Positions 1-6,427 of a stretch of 6,681 nt of DNA are shown here, piece after piece. The number at the start of each line of letters is the position of its first letter. The stretch's first letter is position 1. The notes below the pieces were generated by a model. It searched no databases. It saw only the letters and a program-made list of their open reading frames with translations, and was not told where the DNA came from. The position numbers and the translations under genes are program-made. The stretch is from an uncultured Polyangiaceae bacterium (GTDB lineage Bacteria; Myxococcota_A; Polyangia; Polyangiales; Polyangiaceae), in NCBI GenBank assembly GCA_938004815.1, contig CALKVR010001060.1, positions 1 through 6,681 on the forward strand, read 5' to 3'.

Positions 1-865
1 CCGGCGTCTCGAAGTGCGAGGCCATGAGGCCGTCGGTGCTGCGCCCGAGCTCGCCCTCCGGATCTTGGAGCCCCGTCGCCTCGGGCCGGTACAGGCCCTC
101 TTGATCGAACTTCACGAAGAGCTGGGCATGCGCCGCGAACTGACCATGGCAGTCGTTGCACGCGCAGCCGGTGTTGACCGCCGACGCGACGTCCTCGGCC
201 GAGGCCTGCTTGAGGTCGGTGATGGCGAACATCTCTTTCAGGTCCGTGAGCGGGACCTTGGGCTGGAGCGTCTCTTCTTGCGGGTAGACCTGGCACGCGA
301 ACGCGCGCATCAGCGTGCTCGACCGCGTCAGGTTGAAGCGGCTGGCCCGGCTCTTGAGAAAGCCCCGCGTCGTGAGGACGCCCGACGTGAACGGCGCGCC
401 GGCGTCACACTCGATCGGCGCGCCGACCGAGTCGTAGCAGCTCGACGCGGTGACGATCTCGGACCACGGCAGATCGTTCGCGACGACGTGCTCGACGAGG
501 TTGCCGGGGAGCGAGTAGTCGACCTCGGCGCCTTGGCCGCTCACGCTCAGCTTCTCTTCCATCAGGGCGCGCGCGGCGAGCGCGAGCGCCGGCTCGTCGG
601 CCCAGCCGGCGACGATCGGGTCGATGGCCGCGCCCCCGTCGGCGGCGACGAGCGCCTGCTCGTCGGCGTCGAGCACGCGCCCGATCAGCGGCGGCGCGAT
701 CTTGGACAGGTAGTCGCGCGTGTCCTCCGGCGACAGCGACGCCAGGTCGAACACCTCGGGGTCGGTCTCGTCGTCGGGCGTCGTGGTGGTCGCGCCAGGG
801 CCGATGTCGCCCGTACCGCACGCGGCGGCGACGAGCGCGACGAGGGAGAGCGCGAGGCGCTTCAT
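1..865 (-). CDS. DUF1588/DUF1585-like c-heme lipoprotein (C-terminus off the left edge)
   Basis: The 288 visible codons begin at ATG (863-865) and are still open at position 1. Residues 1-16 are a lipoprotein signal (MKRLALSLVALVAAAC) with C16 as the lipidated cysteine, so the protein is expected to be anchored in the envelope. An acidic, Thr-rich linker follows to about residue 38. Residues 161-205 (GVLTTRGFL... then FACQVYPQEE) resemble the DUF1588 block of planctomycete-type cytochromes. C236-N-D-C-H240 is a CxxCH covalent heme c site, placed where DUF1585-type domains carry theirs and followed by an FDQEGLYR stretch similar to the usual FD..G.YR. The start overlaps the upstream stop as ATGA, so translation is probably coupled to the 185-aa lipoprotein. 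The family call is from memory of motifs; the heme motif and lipobox are directly visible. The biological role is unknown; electron transfer at the envelope is an inference. Confidence 0.85.
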   Translation of the reverse strand, partial: MKRLALSLVALVAAACGTGDIGPGATTTTPDDETDPEVFDLASLSPEDTRDYLSKIAPPLIGRVLDADEQALVAADGGAAIDPIVAGWADEPALALAARALMEEKLSVSGQGAEVDYSLPGNLVEHVVANDLPWSEIVTASSCYDSVGAPIECDAGAPFTSGVLTTRGFLKSRASRFNLTRSSTLMRAFACQVYPQEETLQPKVPLTDLKEMFAITDLKQASAEDVASAVNTGCACNDCHGQFAAHAQLFVKFDQEGLYRPEATGLQDPEGELGRSTDGLMASHFETP

Positions 866-1419
866 TGGATCACGAACTCCGCCGACGAGAGCAGCGACAG
901 ACAGATGGCGCCGTAGCGCTCGGTCTGCGGGAGCGCGGCGAGGTTGGGCGCGTCGAAGCTCAGCTCTTCTTGCGTGACGGGGCGCCCCCACGCAGCCGAA
1001 GCGAGCGCCACGACCTGCGCGGGGTGGGTCGCGAGATCCGGGTAGAGCGATCGCATCGCGTCCGAGCTGCAGACGTCGCGAAGCGACTTCGCCCAGAGCG
1101 TCATGCGCGCGGGGCTCCACATGCGATCGGGCTTCACCCCGCTCGCGTAGTCGTAGTCACCGAGCCCGAGCCGGTTGGCTTTCAGGTCGTTGAACATCGG
1201 ATCGTCGAGCGGACGCCCGACGACGGCCGACACGCGCTCCATGCGAACCCAGAACGGCAGGAGCTGCGGCTGCGCGTCCTGCGTCTCGAAGGCTTGCTCG
1301 AACGCGTCTTGGGGACTGTCGTCGGGCGAGTCCGAGCGTTCCGCGCCGCCCTCGCCGATTTTGCCCTGACACGCGACCGCCAGCGCCGCGACCAGGGGAA
1401 GGAGTCGGAGGTTCGTCAC
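862..1419 (-). CDS. Lipoprotein resembling the DUF1595/DUF1592 half of a cytochrome-associated module
   Basis: A 185-aa protein starting at GTG (1417-1419). An in-frame TAA lies only four codons upstream (1429-1431), so no longer start is possible. Residues 1-17 form a lipoprotein signal ending VAC (C17), followed by a low-complexity acidic linker to about residue 45. The mature part has AWGRPVTQEE (143-152), reminiscent of the RRPLT..E motif of DUF1595. It ends YGAICLSLLSSAEFVIQ, reminiscent of the 'ALL.S.EFL' end of DUF1592/DUF1553 proteins. No heme motif or enzyme motif is visible. It is the first gene of an operon: its TGA overlaps the ATG of the CxxCH lipoprotein by 4 nt, so the two probably act together. 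The start lacks a convincing Shine-Dalgarno at normal spacing. The CDS is secure; the family resemblance is weak and function is unknown. Confidence 0.85.
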   Translation of the reverse strand: MTNLRLLPLVAALAVACQGKIGEGGAERSDSPDDSPQDAFEQAFETQDAQPQLLPFWVRMERVSAVVGRPLDDPMFNDLKANRLGLGDYDYASGVKPDRMWSPARMTLWAKSLRDVCSSDAMRSLYPDLATHPAQVVALASAAWGRPVTQEELSFDAPNLAALPQTERYGAICLSLLSSAEFVIQ

Positions 1420-1431
1420 ACCCCCGCGTTA
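1420..1431 (-). promoter_or_regulatory. Putative leaderless-type -10 element before the 185-aa lipoprotein gene
   Basis: On the minus strand TAACGC (1431-1426) lies exactly 6 nt before the GTG at 1419, within GCTAA-N9-GTG. The same GCTAA-N9-GTG arrangement precedes the GH31 gene. No good ribosome binding site exists; the G5 run abuts the start codon too closely. A transcript starting at the GTG would be leaderless. No clear -35 is visible at 17-18 nt. This is inferred from pattern and position only. Confidence 0.4.
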
Positions 1432-1459
1432 GCAGATTCCGTTCCCGATTGGTCCGTCC

Positions 1460-1484
1460 AAAAAAAGTTCGGCGAGAGCGGAAC
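1460..1484 (-). terminator. Intrinsic terminator for the FG-GAP lipoprotein gene
   Basis: Read on the minus strand, GTTC-CGC-TCTC-GCC-GAAC (1484-1467) forms a stem of 4 bp, one C/C mismatch and 2 more bp with a TCTC loop. It is followed at once by seven T residues (1466-1460). This is the standard layout of a rho-independent terminator. It lies about 130 nt after the stop of the 736-aa gene, and its T-tract ends about 40 nt before the next gene, leaving just enough room for that gene's own core promoter. On the plus strand the A-run precedes the hairpin, so it should work only for minus-strand transcripts. Confidence 0.65.
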
Positions 1485-1549
1485 CTATCGCACAACTCCG
1501 CGGATCACGGAGCTCGCTCCTGGGCACCACGAGCAGCGCCTGGTTGCCC

Positions 1550-1570
1550 GATGATCCACGTCGGATCATC
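1550..1570. repeat. Perfect 8-bp inverted repeat (GATGATCC-N5-GGATCATC)
   Basis: GATGATCC (1550-1557) and GGATCATC (1563-1570) are exact reverse complements separated by ACGTC. The element sits between the stop of the FG-GAP gene (1616) and the terminator (1484-1460). As RNA it would be an 8-bp stem with a 5-nt loop in the 3' trailer, which could protect the 3' end. As DNA it looks like a dyad operator. It has no T-tract on either side, so it is not an intrinsic terminator by itself. A lone GGATCA half-site lies at 1502-1507. Confidence 0.5.
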
Positions 1571-1615
1571 ACATGTTCTCGGGAGATGTGGGAGAGCGGT
1601 GCCAGCCGCTGTCCG

Positions 1616-3826
1616 TCACTGCGGGCCGTCGGTGCACCCCGCGCTGCCGTCGGCGAGGTTGTTGTCTTCGACGCACTCGTTGTTGCCGCCGCGAGCGGGC
1701 GGCATGTCGCAGGCGAAGCCGCCGTTGTCGACGCACGCCCGCACGTCGGCGACCTGCGGCTCGATCGGCGGGTCGTCCATCACGCAGGTGACGGCCTGAC
1801 ACGCGCCCGGCTGAAGCGGCGTCGTCGTGACGACCGGCGCGTTCGTGCACGCGATCTCGAGCATCGTGTCGGTGTCCCAGAAGGTGACCGCGACACCGGC
1901 CCCGACCACGAGCGCGCCCTCGTTGCACACGGTCGCGACGAGCCCGAGCGACGCCGGGCACATCGCCTTGTCGAACGTGAGCGCGACGGTGAGATCGGGC
2001 GCCGCGAACACGTCGAAGTCGGGGAGGTTCTGGCGGAAGTTGTTCATGACGCCGCTCACCGTCGCGTCGCTGGGCTCGAGCCAGTTCGGCGCTTCGGCCA
2101 TCGGGATCTGCCCGAGCTCGTTCGTGTTCGTCACGTGGTAGGCGTGCTGGTTCCAGATCCGCCGCGTGGGCACCCACGAGTCGTTCGCGTCGGCATAGAT
2201 GCGGATGCCCTGCGTCGTGCCGCCCGACGCGTTCTCGATGAACACGATCTCGGCGTTCCCGTCGTTGTCGACGTCGGCGATGATCGGCATCTCGAGCCGC
2301 GTGTGCGACCGGTTCGCGATCTGCGTGAGCACCGCCCCCGTCGTGCCGTCGAAGATGCGGAAGAACTGCTCGTCGTTGTAGACGACCTCGGCCTTGCCGT
2401 CGCCGTCGAAGTCGAACACGCTCGAGCCCGTCACGCGCGAGCTGCAGTCCTGGTTGGCGACCTTCCACCGGATGCCGGGGTCGCTGCACTGCGCGGGCAG
2501 GGGGCTCTCGAGGCACTCGAGATCCGCGACGACGTAGAAGTTCGCGCCGGCCACGCCGACCTCGGCCTGGCCGTCGCCGTCGAAGTCCGCGACCGTCGGC
2601 GGGCCGCCCTCGTTCTTGGTGCAGGTGCTGACCGGGATGGGGACCGTGACCGGCATCATCGTGGTCGGGTCGAGCATCGGGCTGCCGTCGTGGTTCACGA
2701 AGTAGAGGACGCCCGCTCGCGTGATGAGGACCTCGCCCTCGGGGTCGGCGTCGAAGTTGCCGGTGGCGGTGAAGCCGTCGCACGGGAAACCGCTCGCTTG
2801 GCAGTTCGCGGTCGTGATCGGCACGCCGCCGAAGTCGTACGTCCACAGCGCGTTGCCGTCGGCGTCGTAGGCGGTCGCGCCGGCGAGGACGTTGAGCTCG
2901 CCGTCGAGATCGATGTCGCCGCTCGAGCTGACCGGCCCCATGAAGCCGTTCGTGCCGGTGCCGGCCGTGCCCTGCCAGGCGAGCGAGCCGTCTTCGCCGT
3001 TGAGGACGACGCGACCCTGGATGATCTCGGCGACGCCGTCCTGGTCGAGGTCGGCGATCGACGGTGTGGTGCCGGCGAGGTGATCGGTCGTGGCGCCGGC
3101 GGGGTACGCCGGCTGGTACCACTTGACGGTGCCGTCGCGCTCGAAGGCGATCGTCCCCCCCTGGCGCACGGTCGCGACCAGATCGACGTTGCCATCGGCG
3201 TCGATGTCGCCGGCCGCGAGCCCGCCCGAGTTGTCGAGCCACACGTTCGCGACGCCGATGTCGGCTTCGATCTCGGTCGCGCCCACCGAGAAGTGCTCGG
3301 CCATCGTTCCGTCGGGGTTGCAGCCGCCCGAGACGACCCGGAGCACGCCCTGGCTGTTGCAGCAGCCGTCCTCTTGCAGCCGGTAGCTGACGAACGCCAC
3401 GTCGGGGATGTCGCCGAGGTCGACGGCGTTGTCGCCGTTGTCATCGGTGAGGTTGACTACCACCGGTGTCATGACGACATCGTTATGATTGGGATAGGGC
3501 GACATCGCCGAGGGGCCATCCCAGGCGCAGTCCAGGCCGGGCTCGAACGCGCCGGGCGGCGGCACGAAGATGCAGTCCTCGTTGCCACCGCCGACGCCGC
3601 CACCGCCGACGCCGCTCCCGCTCGAAGACGCGCTGTTCGACGCGAAGCCGCCGCCCATGCCGGTGCCGCTCGCGCCGCCCTGCGCGGCCGACCCGCTCGA
3701 CTGCGCGCCGGCCCCCGTGGCGTCGGCGTCGTCGTCGCAGCTGCAGCTCGATGCGATCGTCGAACCGACGAACAACGCGAGCGCCGTCTTCCATGGGCGA
3801 AGCGAAGGACGAGCAGGGGTCAGCAT
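1616..3826 (-). CDS. FG-GAP/VCBS-repeat beta-propeller lipoprotein with CARDB-like C-terminus
   Basis: A 736-aa protein. The signal peptide (about residues 1-27) ends IASSC, with C28 the likely lipidated residue, followed by DDD and a long Ser/Gly/Ala-rich linker to about residue 82. Eight acidic calcium-binding-type motifs mark FG-GAP/VCBS blades, starting near residues 128, 207, 259, 304, 357, 414, 472 and 518 (for example DIDADGNVD, DFDGDGQAE, DVDNDGNAE). Residues 557-600 hold a block I recognise from many bacterial FG-GAP proteins: IWNQHAYHVTN, NW, then NNFRQN. Residues about 607-726 resemble a CARDB Ig-like domain (PDLTV..., ECVEDNN) with several Cys likely in disulfides. The expected role is a calcium-stabilised surface propeller for binding or adhesion; no enzyme motif is seen and the ligand is unknown. 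It is divergent from the GH31 gene across 118 bp. The ATG at 3826 gives the only sensible signal peptide. Confidence 0.93.
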   Translation of the reverse strand: MLTPARPSLRPWKTALALFVGSTIASSCSCDDDADATGAGAQSSGSAAQGGASGTGMGGGFASNSASSSGSGVGGGGVGGGNEDCIFVPPPGAFEPGLDCAWDGPSAMSPYPNHNDVVMTPVVVNLTDDNGDNAVDLGDIPDVAFVSYRLQEDGCCNSQGVLRVVSGGCNPDGTMAEHFSVGATEIEADIGVANVWLDNSGGLAAGDIDADGNVDLVATVRQGGTIAFERDGTVKWYQPAYPAGATTDHLAGTTPSIADLDQDGVAEIIQGRVVLNGEDGSLAWQGTAGTGTNGFMGPVSSSGDIDLDGELNVLAGATAYDADGNALWTYDFGGVPITTANCQASGFPCDGFTATGNFDADPEGEVLITRAGVLYFVNHDGSPMLDPTTMMPVTVPIPVSTCTKNEGGPPTVADFDGDGQAEVGVAGANFYVVADLECLESPLPAQCSDPGIRWKVANQDCSSRVTGSSVFDFDGDGKAEVVYNDEQFFRIFDGTTGAVLTQIANRSHTRLEMPIIADVDNDGNAEIVFIENASGGTTQGIRIYADANDSWVPTRRIWNQHAYHVTNTNELGQIPMAEAPNWLEPSDATVSGVMNNFRQNLPDFDVFAAPDLTVALTFDKAMCPASLGLVATVCNEGALVVGAGVAVTFWDTDTMLEIACTNAPVVTTTPLQPGACQAVTCVMDDPPIEPQVADVRACVDNGGFACDMPPARGGNNECVEDNNLADGSAGCTDGPQ

Positions 3827-3838
3827 TCCGCGATGGTA
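3827..3838 (-). promoter_or_regulatory. Putative leaderless-type -10 element before the FG-GAP gene
   Basis: On the minus strand TACCAT (3838-3833) fits TANNNT and ends exactly 6 nt before the ATG at 3826. The six intervening bases CGCGGA do not provide a Shine-Dalgarno at workable spacing. Start-codon transcription is therefore plausible. No recognisable -35 is seen. The element lies in the 118-bp region shared with the divergent GH31 gene. Confidence 0.4.
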
Positions 3839-3932
3839 CCGATTCCGTTTTGAATGAAAAGAGACAGCATGGGCGGAATTGGCCGGACCGCGATCGCGCC
3901 AGCCGTCACAAAGGCCGCGCGCGCAACTGCGC

Positions 3933-3944
3933 TAAGCTCCCACG
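3933..3944 (+). promoter_or_regulatory. Putative leaderless-type -10 element before the GH31 gene
   Basis: TAAGCT (3933-3938) fits TANNNT and is followed by exactly 6 nt (CCCACG) before the GTG at 3945. The wider GCTAA-N9-GTG context matches the one before the gene at 1419. No Shine-Dalgarno is visible upstream of the GTG, which argues for leaderless initiation. It shares the 118-bp intergenic region with the divergent FG-GAP gene; no operator dyad is obvious between the two. Confidence 0.45.
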
Positions 3945-5825
3945 GTGCAACTCCTCGAATCTGCCTTGCGATCCCGCTTTCTTGTCGCCCCCGTTCCCCT
4001 CGCGCTGGGCCTCCTCGCACTGGGTCCCCTGGCCGGCTGCGGCGACGACGGCGCGACCGGCTCGTCTTCGAGCTCGTCGACCGGCTCGGGAGGAGCTTGC
4101 GCGCCGCAGCCCCGCACCGCCGAGGACGACGCCGCGCCGCCGCCGATCCACACGCCGCGCTGGGCGTTCCGGCCCTGGATCTCGAAGGACATCTCGGACG
4201 GGCCCGACACGTACGCGTTCGTCGACGGCTTCGAGCAGCGCGACATCCCGGTCGGCGTCGTCGTCCTCGATAGCCCGTGGGAGACCCACTACAACACGTT
4301 CGTTCCCAACCCGAACCGCTACCCGGACTTCGCGAACATGGTCGCGGACCTTCGCTCACGCGACATCCGCACCGTGCTCTGGATCACGCAGATGATCAAC
4401 GTCGCCGGCATCGACTTCGAGCCGGGGGGCGACACCTACGACGGCGCTTCGCCCGACTATGAAGAGGCGCTGACGTGCGACTACTTCATCAACGACGGCG
4501 CGCTCTACGGGTGGTGGAAGGGCACCGGGTCGGCGGTCGACTTCTTCAACCAGGACGCCCGCGCGTTCTGGCACCGGCTGCAAGATCCGCTCTTTGCGAT
4601 GGGCGTCGCCGGCTTCAAGCTCGACTTCGGCGAGAGCTACATCGACTCGCCCGTCCTCGCCACCGCGGCCGGAGACAAGACGCTCCAAGAGTACTCGGAG
4701 GAGTACTACAAAGACTTCTACGCGTACGGCAGCGCGATGGTCGGCACGAGCGAGTTCGTGACGATGGTGCGCCCCTACGACAAGAGCTACGAGTTCGAGG
4801 GGCGGTTCTTCGCGCGGCCCGAGCACGCGCCCGTCGCGTGGGTGGGCGACAACCGCCGCGACTACGTCGGCCTCGCCGACGCCCTCGATCACATCATGCG
4901 CTCGGCCGTCGCCGGCTACGTCATGCTCGGCAGCGACATCGGCGGCTACCTCGACACCGACGACCAGGACCTCACCGGCGAGCCGATCCCGCTCGACCCC
5001 GAGCTGTTCACGCGGTGGACGGCGGTAGGCGCGATGAACCCGTTCATGCAGCTCCACGGGCGCGCCAACATCACGCCGTGGACGTTCCCCGGCCAACCCA
5101 ACGACGAGGTCGTCACCGCCTACCGCTATTGGTCCAAGCTCCACGACGAGCTCGTCCCGTTCTTCTACTCGGTCTCCGAGAGCGCGTACGCGGGCGGCGC
5201 GGTGAAGATGATCGAGCCGATCGGTGGCGACGCGGAGTGGGCCGGCGACTACCGCTACATCCTCGGGGGCGCGTTCCTGGTCGCGCCGGTGCTCGACGAC
5301 GCGGGCACCCGCGACGTCGCCATCCCGAACGGCACGACCTACTACGACTTCTTCGATCCGGCGGCGGCGCCGATCGACGGCGGCACCACCCTCACCGCCG
5401 TCGACGTGAGCGACGCGGCCCGCATCCCGATCTACGTCAAGGCGGGCGCGATCGTGCCGATGAACGTCATCGACGACGTGACGGGCTTGGGCACGGCCGC
5501 ATCGGCGGGCGCGCTGACGGTGCTCGTATATCCCGACGGCGAGACGTCGTTCGCTCTCGTCGACGAGGACGACGCGGTCACGACGATCACGTCCTTCGGC
5601 GGCACGGGGCTCCGAGCGAGCCGCGCGCTCCGCCCGACGATTTTCCGCGTGCGCGCCGAGACCGCCCCCGCGTCGGTCGCGCTCGACGCCCCGCTCCTCG
5701 ACGAGTGGCAGACCCAAGCAGAGCTCGACGCCGCCCCGAGCGGGTGGCGCTTCGACGCGGCGACGAACAGCTTGTGGATCAAGGTGCCGGCGAGCGCCGC
5801 GACGTTCGACGTCTCGATCAACTGA
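3945..5825 (+). CDS. Glycoside hydrolase family 31 lipoprotein (alpha-glycosidase, substrate unknown)
   Basis: A 626-aa retaining alpha-glycosidase, exported and lipid-anchored. A classical lipobox LAGC places the anchor at C32, followed by a Ser/Gly linker to about residue 50. The (beta/alpha)8 barrel follows. FKLDFGES carries the nucleophile D227, and WVGDN carries the acid/base D302. GSDIGGY (329-335), F-T-R-W (R357) and QLHGR (H371) complete the active-site set. Residues 438-505 (ILGGAFLVAPVLDD, IPIYVKAGAIVP) and LTVLVYPDGE (524-533) are the usual C-terminal beta-sandwich signatures. The DFGE nucleophile motif resembles alpha-xylosidase and sulfoquinovosidase-type members more than the DMNE of alpha-glucosidases, but substrate cannot be fixed. 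Only about 20 residues separate the linker from the barrel, so the N-terminal beta-sandwich of typical GH31 enzymes is missing. GTG start; a TTG at 3966 would also give a signal peptide. Not in an operon with the FG-GAP gene, which is divergent. Confidence 0.95.
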   Translation: MQLLESALRSRFLVAPVPLALGLLALGPLAGCGDDGATGSSSSSSTGSGGACAPQPRTAEDDAAPPPIHTPRWAFRPWISKDISDGPDTYAFVDGFEQRDIPVGVVVLDSPWETHYNTFVPNPNRYPDFANMVADLRSRDIRTVLWITQMINVAGIDFEPGGDTYDGASPDYEEALTCDYFINDGALYGWWKGTGSAVDFFNQDARAFWHRLQDPLFAMGVAGFKLDFGESYIDSPVLATAAGDKTLQEYSEEYYKDFYAYGSAMVGTSEFVTMVRPYDKSYEFEGRFFARPEHAPVAWVGDNRRDYVGLADALDHIMRSAVAGYVMLGSDIGGYLDTDDQDLTGEPIPLDPELFTRWTAVGAMNPFMQLHGRANITPWTFPGQPNDEVVTAYRYWSKLHDELVPFFYSVSESAYAGGAVKMIEPIGGDAEWAGDYRYILGGAFLVAPVLDDAGTRDVAIPNGTTYYDFFDPAAAPIDGGTTLTAVDVSDAARIPIYVKAGAIVPMNVIDDVTGLGTAASAGALTVLVYPDGETSFALVDEDDAVTTITSFGGTGLRASRALRPTIFRVRAETAPASVALDAPLLDEWQTQAELDAAPSGWRFDAATNSLWIKVPASAATFDVSIN

Positions 5826-5863
5826 GTCGCAGCTCCGCGTGGGGCTCGGCGCACCCAGGTGTG

Positions 5864-5881
5864 CGCGCGATCCGACGCGCG
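5864..5881 (+). other. GC-rich hairpin downstream of the GH31 gene
   Basis: CGCGCG (5864-5869) and CGCGCG (5876-5881) can pair around the loop ATCCGA, with flanking G/T wobbles, 39 nt after the GH31 stop. There is no T-tract, so it is not a standard intrinsic terminator. It may contribute to transcript end formation or simply reflect the GC-rich context. Confidence 0.2.
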
Positions 5882-5932
5882 TGATCCAGCCTCGCCGTGC
5901 TCGCTGGAATCTCGTGCTCGCGGTGAAACGGC

Positions 5933-5964
5933 GGCCCCGTTTTGTGAGGAGATCGCGCGGGGCC
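5933..5964 (+). promoter_or_regulatory. Hairpin with the ribosome binding site in its loop
   Basis: GGCCCCG (5933-5939) and CGGGGCC (5958-5964) are perfect reverse complements. Their 18-nt loop contains GAGGAG (5946-5951), the only strong Shine-Dalgarno in the window. The stem ends one base before the ATG at 5966. The linear distance from GAGGAG to ATG is 14 nt, too long for normal initiation unless the stem brings them closer. It could tune translation of the small membrane protein. This is inferred from base pairing only. Confidence 0.3.
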
Positions 5965-5965
5965 C

Positions 5966-6424
5966 ATGCGTGGCACCCTACTCGCATCGCTGTTCCCGAT
6001 GCGCGATCGTCTCGCTGCCGCGTTCGTCGCCGGGTGCCTCGCGTTCGTGGCGGCCAAGCCGGCTCAGGCCGAGGAGCCCGCAACCGAGCTGCAGAGCCCG
6101 GCCGCGCTCGGCATCGGGATCTTTCTCTCCAGCGTCGGCACCGCGGGCCTCATCACGGGCGGATACTTCTTCGCGAACGCGGGCAACCCGTGCGGCGGCC
6201 TTTCGCGCGAGCGCGAGCCGACCAACGCCGAGGTGTCGGCTTGCCAGACGAGCGTCAACGCCAAGATGGGCGGCGTCATCGGCATGGTCGCGGGCAGCGC
6301 GTTCTTCGTCGGCGGCATCCCCCTCATCGCCGTCGGCGCGGCCCCTGACGACGACGAGCCCGCTCGGGCTCGGCTGCGCTTGGACGTAGCCCCCGGCGGC
6401 GGCACGCTCACCGTCGCGTTCTGA
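5966..6424 (+). CDS. Small exported membrane protein of unknown function, myxobacterial style
   Basis: 152 aa from the ATG at 5966, or 141 aa from the in-frame ATG at 5999. The signal peptide ends KPAQA before EEPATE, so cleavage after residue 35 is likely. Two Gly-rich hydrophobic segments follow, about 46-70 (ALGIGIFLSSVGTAGLITGG) and 101-125 (GGVIGMVAGSAFFVGGIPLI). They are joined by a polar loop with C76 and C93, which may form a disulfide. The C-terminus (RARLRLDVAPGGG then TLTVAF) looks like a beta-hairpin ending in Phe, as in outer-membrane-associated proteins. I recall similar small proteins from myxobacteria but know no function. The start is uncertain: 5966 has GAGGAG 14 nt upstream, whereas 5999 gives a cleaner signal peptide but has no ribosome binding site. 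Its stop is 3 nt from the convergent stop at 6428. Confidence 0.8.
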   Translation: MRGTLLASLFPMRDRLAAAFVAGCLAFVAAKPAQAEEPATELQSPAALGIGIFLSSVGTAGLITGGYFFANAGNPCGGLSREREPTNAEVSACQTSVNAKMGGVIGMVAGSAFFVGGIPLIAVGAAPDDDEPARARLRLDVAPGGGTLTVAF

Positions 6425-6427
6425 CCG

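Noticed and set aside
14..916. 300-codon plus-strand open frame over the c-heme lipoprotein
   Set aside because: Arg/Glu-rich shadow with no recognisable motif. The minus strand has a lipobox, a CxxCH site and an ATGA junction.
1595..1610. AGCGG/CCGCT hairpin just after the FG-GAP stop as a terminator
   Set aside because: Only 5 bp with no T-tract. The hairpin plus T7 at 1484-1460 is a far better terminator.
1544..3853. 769-codon plus-strand open frame antisense to the FG-GAP gene
   Set aside because: Its product is an Arg/Val/Asp-rich string with no domain or signal. It arises because the GC-rich opposite strand lacks stops. The minus-strand reading has a lipobox, calcium motifs and conserved blocks.
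4050..4095. Direct repeat CGACCGGCTCG in the GH31 leader region
   Set aside because: It encodes the low-complexity Ser/Thr/Gly linker and is explained by codon repetition.
4356..6083. 575-codon minus-strand and 469-codon plus-strand (4475-5884) open frames over the GH31 gene
   Set aside because: Both are Arg-rich shadows. The GH31 frame has every catalytic motif.
6040..6424. Two-helix small protein as a holin or toxin
   Set aside because: It has a cleavable signal peptide, a Cys-containing loop and a beta-like C-terminus. No phage or toxin-antitoxin neighbour is present.
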